From Lachnospiraceae bacterium (GTDB taxonomy: Bacteria; Bacillota; Clostridia; Lachnospirales; Lachnospiraceae): 64,000 nucleotides of DNA. Below, piece after piece: positions 42,677 to 51,663 of the stretch. The stretch is from positions 155,378-219,377 of the forward strand of contig WSLY01000002.1 in assembly GCA_013316825.1 (NCBI GenBank), given 5' to 3'. The notes below the pieces were generated by a model. It saw only the letters and a list, made by a program, of their open reading frames with translations. It was not told where the DNA came from and made no database searches. Positions within the stretch are counted from its first letter, which is position 1, and every line of letters starts with the position of its first letter. Made by a program: the position numbers and the translations under genes.

Positions 42677-43744
42677 CTACAAATATTCCGTCTTTCCCTT
42701 TTCCTCAAGAAAGTCCACCAGCTTTTTTACTTCCTGCGCCCGCTGTCTGGGACATACTAAAATCGCATCCTTGGATTCGACTATAATCAAATCCCTGACG
42801 TAGGCAGCCGCTATAAATTTATCTTCACTATAGCAGATTGTTCCTTCCGTGTCCATCATTATATGACTGCCCATGCCCACGTTTCCTTTTGCATCCTTTT
42901 TATGCAGCACTTCCAGCGCATCCAGACTGCCGATATCGTTCCAGCCAAAATTGCCTTCCAGCATCAGCACGCCGCCGGCGCGCTCCATAATGCCGTAATC
43001 AATAGATATTTTGGGGATTTTGGGATATATTTCTTCTATTGTCTCCCTCTCCTGTTTTGTCCCCATGGCATTTCCGATTTTCACAAGGCAGGTGTAAATG
43101 TCCGGCAGCAGCTTTTGAAACCAATCTAAAATGCGGGAAGCTTTCCAGATATACATGCCGCTGTTCCATGCGTAACACCCTTCCTCCAGATAAAATGCCG
43201 CCGTCTCTTCTTCCGGCTTCTCCACAAATTCCTCCACCAGACGATACGCTTCTTCCTTCACAGGCGTACTTCTGATATAGCCATACCCTGTCGCGGGATA
43301 CTCCGGCTTGATTCCGATTGTTACCAGACAATCCTTTTTTTCCGCCAGCTTTACTCCCTGCAGCACCGTATCCGCATAGCTCTTTTCATCTTTGATATAA
43401 TGATCCGAGGGCATAACGCACATAACGCCGTCCCCGTACTTTTTTATGATTTCCATGGCGGCATAGCCAATACAGGCAGCCGTATTGCGGGCTGCCGGTT
43501 CCGCCAGTATATGACTTTCTTGTACTCTCCCCTCCATCATGGCAATCGTTTTTTCGGCGTAAAGCGTGTTCGTGACTACAAAAATATCCCCTGCCGCCGC
43601 AACCAGCTTCAGTCGGTCATAAGTCTCGTTTACCAAAATATCTTTTCCCGACAAATTCAAAAATTGCTTGGGCAGTTCTCTTCTGCTCAAAGGCCAGAAA
43701 CGGGTTCCGCCGCCGCCCGCCATAATCACTCCGTATACCTTCAT
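42677..43744 (-). CDS. manC: Mannose-1-phosphate guanylyltransferase
   Basis: 355 residues of the sugar-nucleotidyltransferase family. IMAGGGGTRFWPLSRRELPKQFL at 8-30 is the GTP-binding start with the GDP-mannose type FWPLSR. EPAARNTAACIGYA, MPSDHYIKD and VEKPEEETAAFYL are also diagnostic. It has the nucleotidyltransferase part only, without the isomerase domain of bifunctional ManC. It makes GDP-mannose, the substrate of gmd upstream. No phosphomannomutase gene is in the window, so mannose-1-phosphate comes from elsewhere. Confidence 0.95.
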   Translation of the reverse strand: MKVYGVIMAGGGGTRFWPLSRRELPKQFLNLSGKDILVNETYDRLKLVAAAGDIFVVTNTLYAEKTIAMMEGRVQESHILAEPAARNTAACIGYAAMEIIKKYGDGVMCVMPSDHYIKDEKSYADTVLQGVKLAEKKDCLVTIGIKPEYPATGYGYIRSTPVKEEAYRLVEEFVEKPEEETAAFYLEEGCYAWNSGMYIWKASRILDWFQKLLPDIYTCLVKIGNAMGTKQERETIEEIYPKIPKISIDYGIMERAGGVLMLEGNFGWNDIGSLDALEVLHKKDAKGNVGMGSHIMMDTEGTICYSEDKFIAAAYVRDLIIVESKDAILVCPRQRAQEVKKLVDFLEEKGKTEYL

Positions 43745-43768
43745 GTCTATCTCCTCGGATGCGCGCCT

Positions 43769-44710
43769 CTAACGTCTGGCTTCTTTTTCATTCTCAACAA
43801 ACCACCGGTAGGCAAGCGCAATGCCTTCCTCCAGCTCTACTTTATGATGCCATCCCAGCCCATGCAGCTTGGTAACGTCGGTCAGTTTCCTCGGCGTGCC
43901 GTCCGGCATACTGTCGTTCCAACGGATTTCTCCCTCATAGCCCGTAACAGCTTTTATCTTTTCCGCAAGCTCCCGTATGGTAATTTCTTTCCCCGTCCCA
44001 ATGTTTACATGTTCCTCACCGTCATAATGCTCCAGCAAAAACACGCAGGCATCCGCCATATCGTCCACATACAAAAACTCTCTGAGGGGCGTACCCGTTC
44101 CCCACAACTCCACAAAGGGCTTTTTCGCACATGCCGCCTCATGAAACTTGCGAATCATGGCTGGCAGCACATGGGAACCCTCCAGCTCATAATTGTCATG
44201 AGGACCATACAGATTGGTCGGCATACAGCTTATAAAGTTGTCTCCGTACTGCCGCTGAAAGAAACGGCACATCAGAAGACCGGAAATCTTGGCAATGGCA
44301 TAAGCCTCATTGGTCGCCTCCAATGCTCCCGTAAGCAGTGCGCTCTCCGGAATCGGCTGTGGCGCCAGTTTCGGATAAATGCAGGTGCTTCCTAAAAAAA
44401 GCAGCTTTTTGACACCGGCGTCATGTGCACTCTTGATAACATTACACTGTATCTGCATATTTTCGTACGCAAAGTCCGCAGGCGCCGTATTGTTTGCATG
44501 GATGCCTCCTACCTTTGCAGCGGCAAGCACCACCACGTCAGGCGCTTCCTTTTCAAAAAAGACCTGCACCTGCGCCTGATTTGTCAAATCCAGCTCCTTG
44601 TGGCTCCGCCCTATGATATTCCGATACCCCTTCTCCTGCAGATTCCTGACGATGGCACTCCCCACCAGCCCGCGGTGTCCCGCTACATATATTTTGTCTG
44701 TCTTTTCCAT
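43769..44710 (-). CDS. fcl: GDP-L-fucose synthase
   Basis: 313 residues of the extended short-chain dehydrogenase family. [18 protein letters not shown] is the NADP-binding motif in the form usual for Fcl/Wca[23 protein letters not shown] carries the catalytic serine region, and [14 protein letters not shown] the Tyr-x3-Lys. [21 protein letters not shown] is also specific to this enzyme. It converts GDP-4-keto-6-deoxymannose into GDP-L-fucose in an epimerisation and reduction. The ATG at 44710 was chosen because GGGAG stands five bases before it; an upstream ATG in frame lacks that. It follows gmd by 77 bases. Confidence 0.96.
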   Translation of the reverse strand: MEKTDKIYVAGHRGLVGSAIVRNLQEKGYRNIIGRSHKELDLTNQAQVQVFFEKEAPDVVVLAAAKVGGIHANNTAPADFAYENMQIQCNVIKSAHDAGVKKLLFLGSTCIYPKLAPQPIPESALLTGALEATNEAYAIAKISGLLMCRFFQRQYGDNFISCMPTNLYGPHDNYELEGSHVLPAMIRKFHEAACAKKPFVELWGTGTPLREFLYVDDMADACVFLLEHYDGEEHVNIGTGKEITIRELAEKIKAVTGYEGEIRWNDSMPDGTPRKLTDVTKLHGLGWHHKVELEEGIALAYRWFVENEKEARR

Positions 44711-44787
44711 GCCTGCTCCCATCTTACGCTTTCCTTTCTTTTTCACGGCGCTGCCGCTGACTCTTTTATGCTGACACGGCAGCCAGC

Positions 44788-45864
44788 CTACCGCACTCTC
44801 TCATTAAGCTTCTGCCTGTAAGCCGCACAGTCCGTCCCCGCAATCTGCCGCATATCTGCATCCATCATCATGGCTGTCAGCTCTTTAAAGCTTACCTCCC
44901 GCTCCCAGCCAAGCTTTTGTCTTGCCTTAGACGGGTCGCCCCACAGGTATTCTACTTCCGCCGGACGGTAAAAAGCAGGGTCAACATCCACAAGCAGCCT
45001 GCCGGTCGCGGCATCATACCCTTTTTCCTCCAAACCTTTTCCTTCAAAGCGGACAGTAATACCCAGATTGGAAAATGCCTCCGTTACGAATTCCCGCACG
45101 GTATGGGTTTCACCCGTCGCCAGAACATAATCCTCCGGCGTCTCTTGCTGCAGCATTTTCCACATACCCTTTACATAATCGCCTGCAAATCCCCAGTCTC
45201 TTTTCGCATCCATATTGCCAAGGGAAAGTTTTTCCTGCTTTCCCGCCGCCATATTGGAAAGGGCAAGGGTAATTTTGCGGGTCACAAAATTTTCTCCCCT
45301 TCTGGGGGATTCATGATTGAACAAAATACCATTTACGGCATACATACCATAGGACTCCCTGTAATTGACCGTTATCCAGTAAGAATAAAGCTTTGCCACT
45401 CCGTAAGGGCTCTTCGGATAGAACGGCGTTTTTTCACTCTGGGGAGCCGTCTCCGGCAGTCCTCCGAACAACTCAGACGTAGACGCCTGATAAAAACGGA
45501 AGCTGCCGCCCCATATCCGCAAGGCTTCCAAAAGCTTTAATGTGCCCACTCCTGTCGCCTCCGCCGTATATTCGGGTACTTCAAAGGAAATCCCTACATG
45601 GGACTGCGCTGCAAGATTATAGACCTCGGAAGGACAAATTTCCGCCACCAAACGGTGCATATTGCTGGAATCCGTCATATCTGCATAATGCAGGTAAAAC
45701 TTCTTATTATCAGCCGTATGCAGAATATTTTTAAGCCTGTCCAGATTTTCCGTGCTGTGCCGCCGCATCAGCCCATGTACCTCATATCCCTGCTCCAGCA
45801 AAAATTCTGCCAGATAAGAACCATCCTGTCCTGTTATACCCGTAATTAACGCTGTTTTATTCAT
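44788..45864 (-). CDS. gmd: GDP-mannose 4,6-dehydratase
   Basis: 358 residues. [21 protein letters not shown] is the NADP-binding motif of Gmd, followed by [16 protein letters not shown], the Gmd-specific RR-S contact. [37 protein letters not shown] (catalytic Thr/Ser-Glu) and [12 protein letters not shown] (Tyr-x3-Lys) complete the site. It makes GDP-4-keto-6-deoxymannose, which fcl turns into GDP-L-fucose. The ATG at 45864 is preceded by AAAGGAA; an earlier ATG at 45885 gives seven more residues. It is the first gene after the promoter at 45,937-45,965. Confidence 0.96.
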   Translation of the reverse strand: MNKTALITGITGQDGSYLAEFLLEQGYEVHGLMRRHSTENLDRLKNILHTADNKKFYLHYADMTDSSNMHRLVAEICPSEVYNLAAQSHVGISFEVPEYTAEATGVGTLKLLEALRIWGGSFRFYQASTSELFGGLPETAPQSEKTPFYPKSPYGVAKLYSYWITVNYRESYGMYAVNGILFNHESPRRGENFVTRKITLALSNMAAGKQEKLSLGNMDAKRDWGFAGDYVKGMWKMLQQETPEDYVLATGETHTVREFVTEAFSNLGITVRFEGKGLEEKGYDAATGRLLVDVDPAFYRPAEVEYLWGDPSKARQKLGWEREVSFKELTAMMMDADMRQIAGTDCAAYRQKLNERVR

Positions 45865-45936
45865 TATTATATTTTCCTTTCCCATAATTATCCAGCCGCA
45901 AAACTAAATTACAAAATTTTTCATATTTTCAAACAG

Positions 45937-45965
45937 AGTATACTATTGTATAATAGCTATGGCAA
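45937..45965 (-). promoter_or_regulatory. Sigma-A-type promoter for gmd-fcl-manC
   Basis: On the minus strand TTGCCA (45960-45965) and TATACT (45937-45942) are exactly 17 bases apart. This is the best-matched promoter of the region, with a leader of about 65 bases before the gmd ATG. Its -35 box is partly inside one arm of the inverted repeat described separately. Confidence 0.8.
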
Positions 45966-46022
45966 TCCATTTTATTGCTTTTAAATGGTAAAATATTGCT
46001 GTTGCATGATGATATGGATTGC
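45962..46022. promoter_or_regulatory. Inverted repeat between gmd and the AraC-type gene, candidate operator
   Basis: GCAATCCAT at 45962-45970 and its exact reverse complement ATGGATTGC at 46014-46022 are 43 bases apart. The left arm touches the -35 box of the gmd promoter; the right arm lies 41 bases before the AraC-type ATG. An arrangement like this would suit dimeric binding by the divergently encoded regulator. Binding itself is inferred. Confidence 0.45.
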
Positions 46023-46063
46023 ATAATGCCGCAAACACAGATTTCATGCGTAGGAGGTGTCTC

Positions 46064-46897
46064 ATGAAAGCCACTGTTTCAGAACGCATTTTGGTTACCC
46101 CGTCTTCCTACAGCAGAGGCCACTACTTGTATGTGCAGGAAATCGGAACCTTAAAAAGTCTGGAACCGCATATCAGCCGTCGTGAAAAACTGGAGTCCTA
46201 CCTCTTTTTCATTGTGACGGAAGGAAGCGGTACGGTCACGCTGCACGGCAGCACCCGAAAAATCAAAGCCGGAGACTGTGTCTGGATTGACTGCCTTGAG
46301 CCCTATTCTCATGAAAGCAGCCTCTCACAGCCTTGGTCCCTGATGTGGGTACATTTTAACGGCTGTCAGGCGCCCGAATTTTACCGCTTATACATGGGAC
46401 GGGATGGTCCTGCCGTTTATACGCCGCCCTCGCTCTCTCCTTATATGGAGTCTCTGCAGTCGCTTTACCGGCTGCAGCAGCAAAAGGATGCGCTGACCGA
46501 TTTGCTCTCCCACAGATACCTGACCGATTTGATTGCCCAGATTTTCAGGGATACCTTTCAAAACCAGGCCGGTGCTTTTGTGCCGCAGAAGTTTATGGAC
46601 ATCCGAAGCTATATTGAAGCGCACTATGCCGAAAAGCTGACTCTGGACGGCTTGTCCTGCATGTTTTACTTAAGCAAATACCATCTGCTTCGGGAATATC
46701 AGCGTTTGTTCGGCATTACCATTACCGGAGATATCACTGCAAGGCGCCTTTCCCATGCCAAATCGCTGCTGCGGTTTTCCTCGGACAGCATAGAAACCAT
46801 AGCGCTGCAGAGCGGTTTTCAGACATCTTCATACTTTATTAAGGTTTTTAAACGCTATGAAAGCATGACGCCGCTTGAATACCGAAGAAAGTGGTGA
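46064..46897 (+). CDS. AraC-family transcriptional regulator with cupin-like sensor domain
   Basis: 277 residues. The N-terminal part (about 1-140) is a cupin-like ligand domain (YLFFIVTEGSGTVTLHGSTRKIKAGDCVWI). The C-terminal ~100 residues are two helix-turn-helix motifs: LTLDGLSCMFYLSKYHLLREYQRLFG and then SIETIALQSGFQTSSYFIKVFKRYESMTPLEYRR, the AraC signature. The ATG at 46064 has TAGGAGG seven bases upstream. It diverges from the gmd operon, and an inverted repeat lies between them, so it may control fucose/mannose precursor synthesis. The ligand is unknown; such domains often sense sugars. Confidence 0.93.
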   Translation: MKATVSERILVTPSSYSRGHYLYVQEIGTLKSLEPHISRREKLESYLFFIVTEGSGTVTLHGSTRKIKAGDCVWIDCLEPYSHESSLSQPWSLMWVHFNGCQAPEFYRLYMGRDGPAVYTPPSLSPYMESLQSLYRLQQQKDALTDLLSHRYLTDLIAQIFRDTFQNQAGAFVPQKFMDIRSYIEAHYAEKLTLDGLSCMFYLSKYHLLREYQRLFGITITGDITARRLSHAKSLLRFSSDSIETIALQSGFQTSSYFIKVFKRYESMTPLEYRRKW

Positions 46898-46925
46898 TAT
46901 ACTAAGAGAGTTAGTGAGGTACTCT

Positions 46926-47384
46926 ATGAATTTTTTTACGGCTTTATTTCAAAACAGCATACTTGTCTGTGCTGTTTCCGGCTGGCTTGTGGCACAGGTT
47001 TTAAAAACCGCAATCCACATGTTCCTAACCCGTAAGTTTGTGGTGGAACGGCTGGTTGGCGGCGGGGGGATGCCGAGTTCCCACTCCGCTACCGTCTGTG
47101 CACTGGCAACTGCCTCCTGCATTTCATATGGTCCGCAGAGCTTTGAATTTGCAGTCTCCTTTATTTTAGCCGTCGTCGTCATGTACGATGCCATGGGAGT
47201 ACGCCGCGAAACCGGTATTCAGGCTCATGTTCTCAATGAGATGCTCGATATTTTTTCAGATATGGGCAGTGACATGTCCCCGCAGGACAAGCTAAAGGAA
47301 TTTGTGGGGCACACTCCCCTTCAGGTGCTGATTGGCGCCATACTAGGTATTATCATTGCCATTATTATCTGCAATGTGCTATAA
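46926..47384 (+). CDS. DUF212 (YuiD-like, divergent PAP2) membrane protein
   Basis: 152 residues with four or so membrane segments. LVGGGGMPSSHSATVCALATA and VVVMYDAMGVRRETGIQAHVLN are the two motifs of this family, which is distantly related to PAP2 phosphatases: the SSHSA serine-histidine pair is retained. The start was set at 46926, where GAGG stands six bases upstream; an earlier in-frame ATG overlaps the AraC gene end. YuiD proteins are widespread in Firmicutes with no proven substrate; a lipid phosphate is plausible. Confidence 0.9.
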   Translation: MNFFTALFQNSILVCAVSGWLVAQVLKTAIHMFLTRKFVVERLVGGGGMPSSHSATVCALATASCISYGPQSFEFAVSFILAVVVMYDAMGVRRETGIQAHVLNEMLDIFSDMGSDMSPQDKLKEFVGHTPLQVLIGAILGIIIAIIICNVL

Positions 47385-47422
47385 TAAGCACAAGATTATT
47401 TTAACGAAAGAGAGGACTTATT

Positions 47423-48604
47423 ATGAAAAGAAATAATCTGCTTTTATTATTGTCCCTGTCTGCCGTTCTTGCTTTTGGCGGCTGCGGTGACAAGAAAGAT
47501 GGTCCGCAGCGCCCTGATGATGTGATACAGCCTGTGGATTCCACGGATGTAACAACGCCGGAGCCTACCCCCGGAGAAACGGAACCGGCTGCGGAACCGG
47601 ATGACGATACGTCAAGCGACCAGCCTCCCAAGGAGGGCATGGTGCACAGCTCTCTTACAAATGAATGGATTGATGAGGAGGTTGCAAACGCCCGTCCCAT
47701 CGCCGTTATGTTCCCTACCGACAGAGGCTCACAGCCGCAGTATGGCATTGGTCTTGCCGGCGTATTGTATGAGTGCATGGAAGAAGGCGAAATGTCCCGT
47801 CAAATGGGTATCATCGAAGACTGGCAGGATTTGGAACAGATTGGCAACATCCGAAGCTGCCGTGACTATTATGCATACTGGAGTATGGAATGGGATTCCT
47901 TCCTCGTGCACTGGGGCGGTCCCTTTTATCTGGTAGACGTCGTATCCCGCAGCGATGTAAACAACCTAACTGCCTGCAGCGTAGGCGGCGGCGAGATAGT
48001 AGCGCCTGCGACAGGAAGCGATGCCTTCTACCGTTCCGACCCTGCAAACCCCAGCATCCACAACGGCTATACCAATGGCGCCAAGCTGGTTGCCGCCATC
48101 AACAAGCTGAACTATGAGACGGAGCACAGAGACCGTTACTGGGAGCCCGACCATTTTAACTTTGCTCCTATGACAGAGTTAAATACACTGGAAGATGCAA
48201 AAGGTTCTTTTGAAGCTACAAAAGTTGACCTTTCCAAGATTTTTACCACTACCAAATCTTCCTTTGAGTATGACGAGGAAACCGGCACCTACTTGAAATA
48301 CCTGTATGGCTCTCCGCAGGTTGACGAGCTGACAGGTGAGCAGCTTGCCTTTACCAACATCATTGTACAAGATACCTATTGGGAATACCGTCCTGACCAC
48401 AAATATCTTGTTTTCCAGGTTCATGATTCCGGACGCAGCGGCTACTATTTTACACAGGGACGCGGTATCAGGATTACTTGGGAAAAAGAAGACGATTACT
48501 CTCCCACCAGATATTATGATATGGATGGCAATGAAATCGAAATCAACACCGGACACACCTTTATTGCAATTGCACAGTCCGGACGCGAGCCTATTTACAA
48601 ATAA
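47423..48604 (+). CDS. DUF3048 lipoprotein (YerB-like)
   Basis: 393 residues. A lipoprotein signal peptide MKRNNLLLLLSLSAVLAFGGC ends in the lipobox cysteine Cys21, followed by a Pro/Glu/Asp-rich spacer (about 22-75). The body carries ARPIAVMFPTDRGSQPQYGI, VLYECMEEGEMSRQMGIIED, IRSCRDYYAYWSMEWDSFLVHWGG and, at the end, FTQGRGIRITWEKEDDYSPTRYYD, characteristic of DUF3048. It is anchored outside the membrane. Function is not established; it sits alone before a shared terminator. The ribosome binding site is AGAGAGG. Confidence 0.9.
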   Translation: MKRNNLLLLLSLSAVLAFGGCGDKKDGPQRPDDVIQPVDSTDVTTPEPTPGETEPAAEPDDDTSSDQPPKEGMVHSSLTNEWIDEEVANARPIAVMFPTDRGSQPQYGIGLAGVLYECMEEGEMSRQMGIIEDWQDLEQIGNIRSCRDYYAYWSMEWDSFLVHWGGPFYLVDVVSRSDVNNLTACSVGGGEIVAPATGSDAFYRSDPANPSIHNGYTNGAKLVAAINKLNYETEHRDRYWEPDHFNFAPMTELNTLEDAKGSFEATKVDLSKIFTTTKSSFEYDEETGTYLKYLYGSPQVDELTGEQLAFTNIIVQDTYWEYRPDHKYLVFQVHDSGRSGYYFTQGRGIRITWEKEDDYSPTRYYDMDGNEIEINTGHTFIAIAQSGREPIYK

Positions 48605-48618
48605 AAATGCTATGACAA

Positions 48619-48657
48619 AAAAACGGTGCATTCCCCGAAGGGCTGCACCGTTTTTTT
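48619..48657. terminator. Bidirectional terminator between the DUF3048 and HPr genes
   Basis: AAACGGTGCA (48621-48630) pairs with TGCACCGTTT (48644-48653), with a T-run on the plus strand and an A-run that serves as T-run on the minus strand. It stops both the DUF3048 transcript and the long minus-strand operon ending with HPr. Confidence 0.92.
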
Positions 48658-48678
48658 ATCTTGATCGTATTTCTTATT

Positions 48679-48942
48679 TTATTCTCCAAGCCCATTTTCT
48701 ATTGCTTCTACCAATGCTTTCAATGCGTTTTCCTCGTCTTCACCCTCACACACAAATTCTATTTCATCCCCACACTTTACACAGGCACCTAAAACACTTA
48801 GAACACTTTTGGCATTCGCCGTATTATCCCGAAAACGAAACGTTATCAAGGATTTAAACTTCATCGCTTCCTTGCACAGAATTCCTGCCGGCCTCAAATG
48901 CAGTCCGGTCGGGTTTTTAATCGTTACCTTCTGGCTGACCAT
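48679..48942 (-). CDS. HPr-type phosphocarrier protein
   Basis: 87 residues. TGLHLRPAGILCKEA carries the phosphorylatable His15, and ANAKSVLSVLGACVKCGDEIEF carries the regulatory Ser46, both at the classic positions when counted from the ATG at 48942 (GGAGG nine bases upstream). It is therefore a phosphotransferase-system HPr rather than a Crh, which lacks the histidine. No enzyme I gene is nearby; it is instead the last gene after glmM, 66 bases downstream, in front of the terminator. The LHLRPA form differs slightly from the more usual IHARPA, so it could be a paralogue rather than the main ptsH. Confidence 0.93.
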   Translation of the reverse strand: MVSQKVTIKNPTGLHLRPAGILCKEAMKFKSLITFRFRDNTANAKSVLSVLGACVKCGDEIEFVCEGEDEENALKALVEAIENGLGE

Positions 48943-49008
48943 GCTGTAATACCTCCACTTTTCTTCTCTACTCACTATAACATTTTTTGACATGATTCAC
49001 AAGTCCTT

Positions 49009-50358
49009 TTAAAACATAATATCCTGTATCAGACTCGCCAGACGTTCCGCTTCTGCCTGAATCAATTCTTTATTTTTACCCTCTATCATCACTCTGACCA
49101 AAGGCTCCGTGCCGGAAGGTCTTATCAGCACGCGCCCTTCCCCTGCAAATTTTTCCGTCAATTCCTCTATTGCCCTTGCAATTTCCGGATACTCCATATA
49201 ATGCTCTTTCTTATGGTTTTCTACCTTTGCATTCACCAGCGCCTGCGGCAGCACCTCCATGACCTTTGCAAGCTCTGAAAGGGGCTTTCCCGTCTCTGCC
49301 ATAACCTGCAGCAGATGCAGTGCGCTTAAAAGACCGTCGCCGGTGGTATTTTCATCGAGGAAAATAACATGTCCCGACTGCTCTCCTCCAAGGCTCGCAC
49401 CAATTTCCCGCATACGCTCCAGTACATAGCGGTCACCTACCTTTGTCTGCTCTGCCGTAATTCCGTTCTTCTCCGCCATCAGAAAGAAACCGAGATTACT
49501 CATGACAGTCGCCACAATGGTATCTTTTTTGAGAATGCCCTCCTGCTTCATATAGTTACCGACAATCGCCATAATTTGGTCGCCATCCACTATTTTGCCG
49601 TTTTCGTCCACCGCAAGAAGCCTGTCGGCATCTCCATCAAAAGCAAGCCCCACATCTGCCTTCTCATAAACCACCCTCGCCTGCAGCTCTTCCATATGGG
49701 TAGAACCACAATTTGCATTGATGTTGGTTCCATCCGGATTGTTATGTATTGCCACTACCTCGGCTCCTAACTCCTTCAGTGCTTCCACCGAAGTATAGTA
49801 GGAAGCGCCCTCAGCGCAATCCGCTACAATCTTCATCCCCTTCAGTTCTACCGCTACCGACTGAATCGCATGATTGATATATTCTTCCTTTGCATCCGTG
49901 CGGTATTTAATCTTGCCAACGCCGGAACCGGTAGGAAATTTTACGCCCTGCATATTGCACCCAATCAGTGCCTCTATCTCATCCTCCAACTCGTCCGGCA
50001 GCTTGTAGCCGTTGCCGTCAAAAAACTTAATGCCGTTAAACTCCACCGGATTGTGCGATGCTGAAATCACAACGCCCGCATCCACCTTGTATTTTCTGGT
50101 AAGATATGCGATTGCGGGCGTAGGAATCACGCCTACATAGACACAGTTTGCGCCCACCGCGCAGGCTCCCGCCATCAAAGCATTCGCCAGCATATCTCCC
50201 GAAATTCTAGTATCACAGCCAACCATCATCGTTGGCTTATGCTCTTTTTCTTTGGTAAGTACATAAGCGCCTGCCTGCCCAAGCTGCATGGCAAGCAGAG
50301 GGGTCAATTCTTCATTTGCTATTCCTCTGACCCCGTCAGTACCAAATAAACGTCCCAT
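49009..50358 (-). CDS. glmM: Phosphoglucosamine mutase
   Basis: 449 residues. GRLFGTDGVRGIANEELTP starts the protein, the catalytic serine is Ser101 in VVISASHNPVEFNGIKFF, the metal site is LAFDGDADRLLAVDE, and the phosphate-binding end is RPSGTEPLVRVMIEG. It interconverts glucosamine-6- and -1-phosphate, feeding UDP-GlcNAc for peptidoglycan and for the surface glycans of this window. It follows cdaR directly, as in most Firmicutes where cdaA-cdaR-glmM form a unit; GlmM is also known to bind CdaA and lower its activity in several species. Confidence 0.97.
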   Translation of the reverse strand: MGRLFGTDGVRGIANEELTPLLAMQLGQAGAYVLTKEKEHKPTMMVGCDTRISGDMLANALMAGACAVGANCVYVGVIPTPAIAYLTRKYKVDAGVVISASHNPVEFNGIKFFDGNGYKLPDELEDEIEALIGCNMQGVKFPTGSGVGKIKYRTDAKEEYINHAIQSVAVELKGMKIVADCAEGASYYTSVEALKELGAEVVAIHNNPDGTNINANCGSTHMEELQARVVYEKADVGLAFDGDADRLLAVDENGKIVDGDQIMAIVGNYMKQEGILKKDTIVATVMSNLGFFLMAEKNGITAEQTKVGDRYVLERMREIGASLGGEQSGHVIFLDENTTGDGLLSALHLLQVMAETGKPLSELAKVMEVLPQALVNAKVENHKKEHYMEYPEIARAIEELTEKFAGEGRVLIRPSGTEPLVRVMIEGKNKELIQAEAERLASLIQDIMF

Positions 50359-51663
50359 TTATTCCGTTTCCTCCAAACTTGTTATGATAATCCTGACTCT
50401 GAGCGGCTGTGCAATTGTAATCCCTTCGCCAAGCGCAAACTCTACCGTCGCCTCATAGGTTCCTTCTGCCAGATGTTCCATATTGCGTGCTTCCATAAAA
50501 TCCGGCATATGAACGGTACCATACACGGAAGCCTCGCCAATGCTTTCCACCGTAGCACGCAGCCCTCTGACGCTCAACACATACGGCTGCCCTGCTTCCT
50601 CCAGATCCACCGTATACCCCTCCGGAATACCTGTTATTCTGATATGGTCCGGCGCAATGTTCAGATTGCGTGTAAATTCCTTTTCAATATGCACGGTTAC
50701 CGCCGCCCTTCCGCTAAAGGAAGCATCTGCAAGCACCGTATCTTCAGGAAGATACTCTTCTATAGTCACATTGACTGCCAAATTATCCGTTCGCCCGTTT
50801 ATATCCAGAATTTCTTCGGGCACCACAATACTACGCACACTCTCCAGCACGGAAGCCGTACCTGCAATCGTCACAAAATCCGGCATACCGGAAATCTCTC
50901 CCGTAAACAAATACCCTGCTGCCGGCGTACCCGTTGCAGCATAGCGGACAGGCACCGTCTTTGTCGCCAGTATCTTTACCCGCACCAATACCGAATTTAC
51001 ATTGACGGACAGATTATCCATGGATATCTCCTTACCATCGGCATCATATAATATTACGTCCGCATTTGTGGAAATATCACTTGTAGAATCCGTTACGTCT
51101 ACTTTTACCACAGCGCTGGCTATCCTTGACACTACGGACTCCGGTCCTGTCACCTCAATCCGGTTCTGGTCTGAGGAGACGCTGCTCACAATATGCCCCT
51201 CTGCGACTTCACCCGTAGTCTGTACCTCTACCGCCAGACGCTTCATCTTTTTTTCTTCAATGTTCAACTTTAATATTTCATTGCTTCCGGTTATACTGAT
51301 AATCTTGTCGTTGTAGCGTAAAGAATAAAATTCTATTTCAACCGTATTCGTCACTGTCAGTTTGCTGAAATCTGCCTCCGCAACAATGTCGCTGGCGCTC
51401 AGCTCGTCCCTTACGGTTTTGGGCGCAATAATGGTAACCGACCTTACCGTATCCGTCCTGTCGAGAACCTCGTACACCATACCCTCTTCCGTCAGTACTT
51501 CCGTATTCGTCAGCCTTACCGGAATATTGTAATAACTTCTCTGATCCTCGGGGTCCTCTATATTCATCACAAGAAGCCAGAGCAATACTGCCGCTATCAA
51601 GGAAAAAAGCTTCAACGCCCAGTTATTAAACAATCTTTTTATTATTTTTTTTCCTGTTTTCAA
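50359..51663 (-). CDS. cdaR: YbbR-domain regulator of diadenylate cyclase (CdaR)
   Basis: About 434 residues. One N-terminal membrane helix (LKLFSLIAAVLLWLLVMNIED) is followed by several YbbR repeats on the outer side, such as VTVIAPKTVRDELSASDIVAEADFSKL-type units and ADASFSGRAAVTVHIE. The frame is open up to an ATG at 51738, but that would overlap cdaA by more than 110 bases; TTG at 51663 gives a normal N-terminus, though its ribosome binding site is weak, so the start is uncertain. It sits between cdaA and glmM and modulates CdaA. At least four repeats appear to be present. Confidence 0.88.
   Translation of the reverse strand: MKTGKKIIKRLFNNWALKLFSLIAAVLLWLLVMNIEDPEDQRSYYNIPVRLTNTEVLTEEGMVYEVLDRTDTVRSVTIIAPKTVRDELSASDIVAEADFSKLTVTNTVEIEFYSLRYNDKIISITGSNEILKLNIEEKKMKRLAVEVQTTGEVAEGHIVSSVSSDQNRIEVTGPESVVSRIASAVVKVDVTDSTSDISTNADVILYDADGKEISMDNLSVNVNSVLVRVKILATKTVPVRYAATGTPAAGYLFTGEISGMPDFVTIAGTASVLESVRSIVVPEEILDINGRTDNLAVNVTIEEYLPEDTVLADASFSGRAAVTVHIEKEFTRNLNIAPDHIRITGIPEGYTVDLEEAGQPYVLSVRGLRATVESIGEASVYGTVHMPDFMEARNMEHLAEGTYEATVEFALGEGITIAQPLRVRIIITSLEETE

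Noticed and set aside
43400..44395. 331-residue plus-strand open frame opposite manC and fcl
   Set aside because: Both minus-strand genes have full catalytic motifs; this frame has none.
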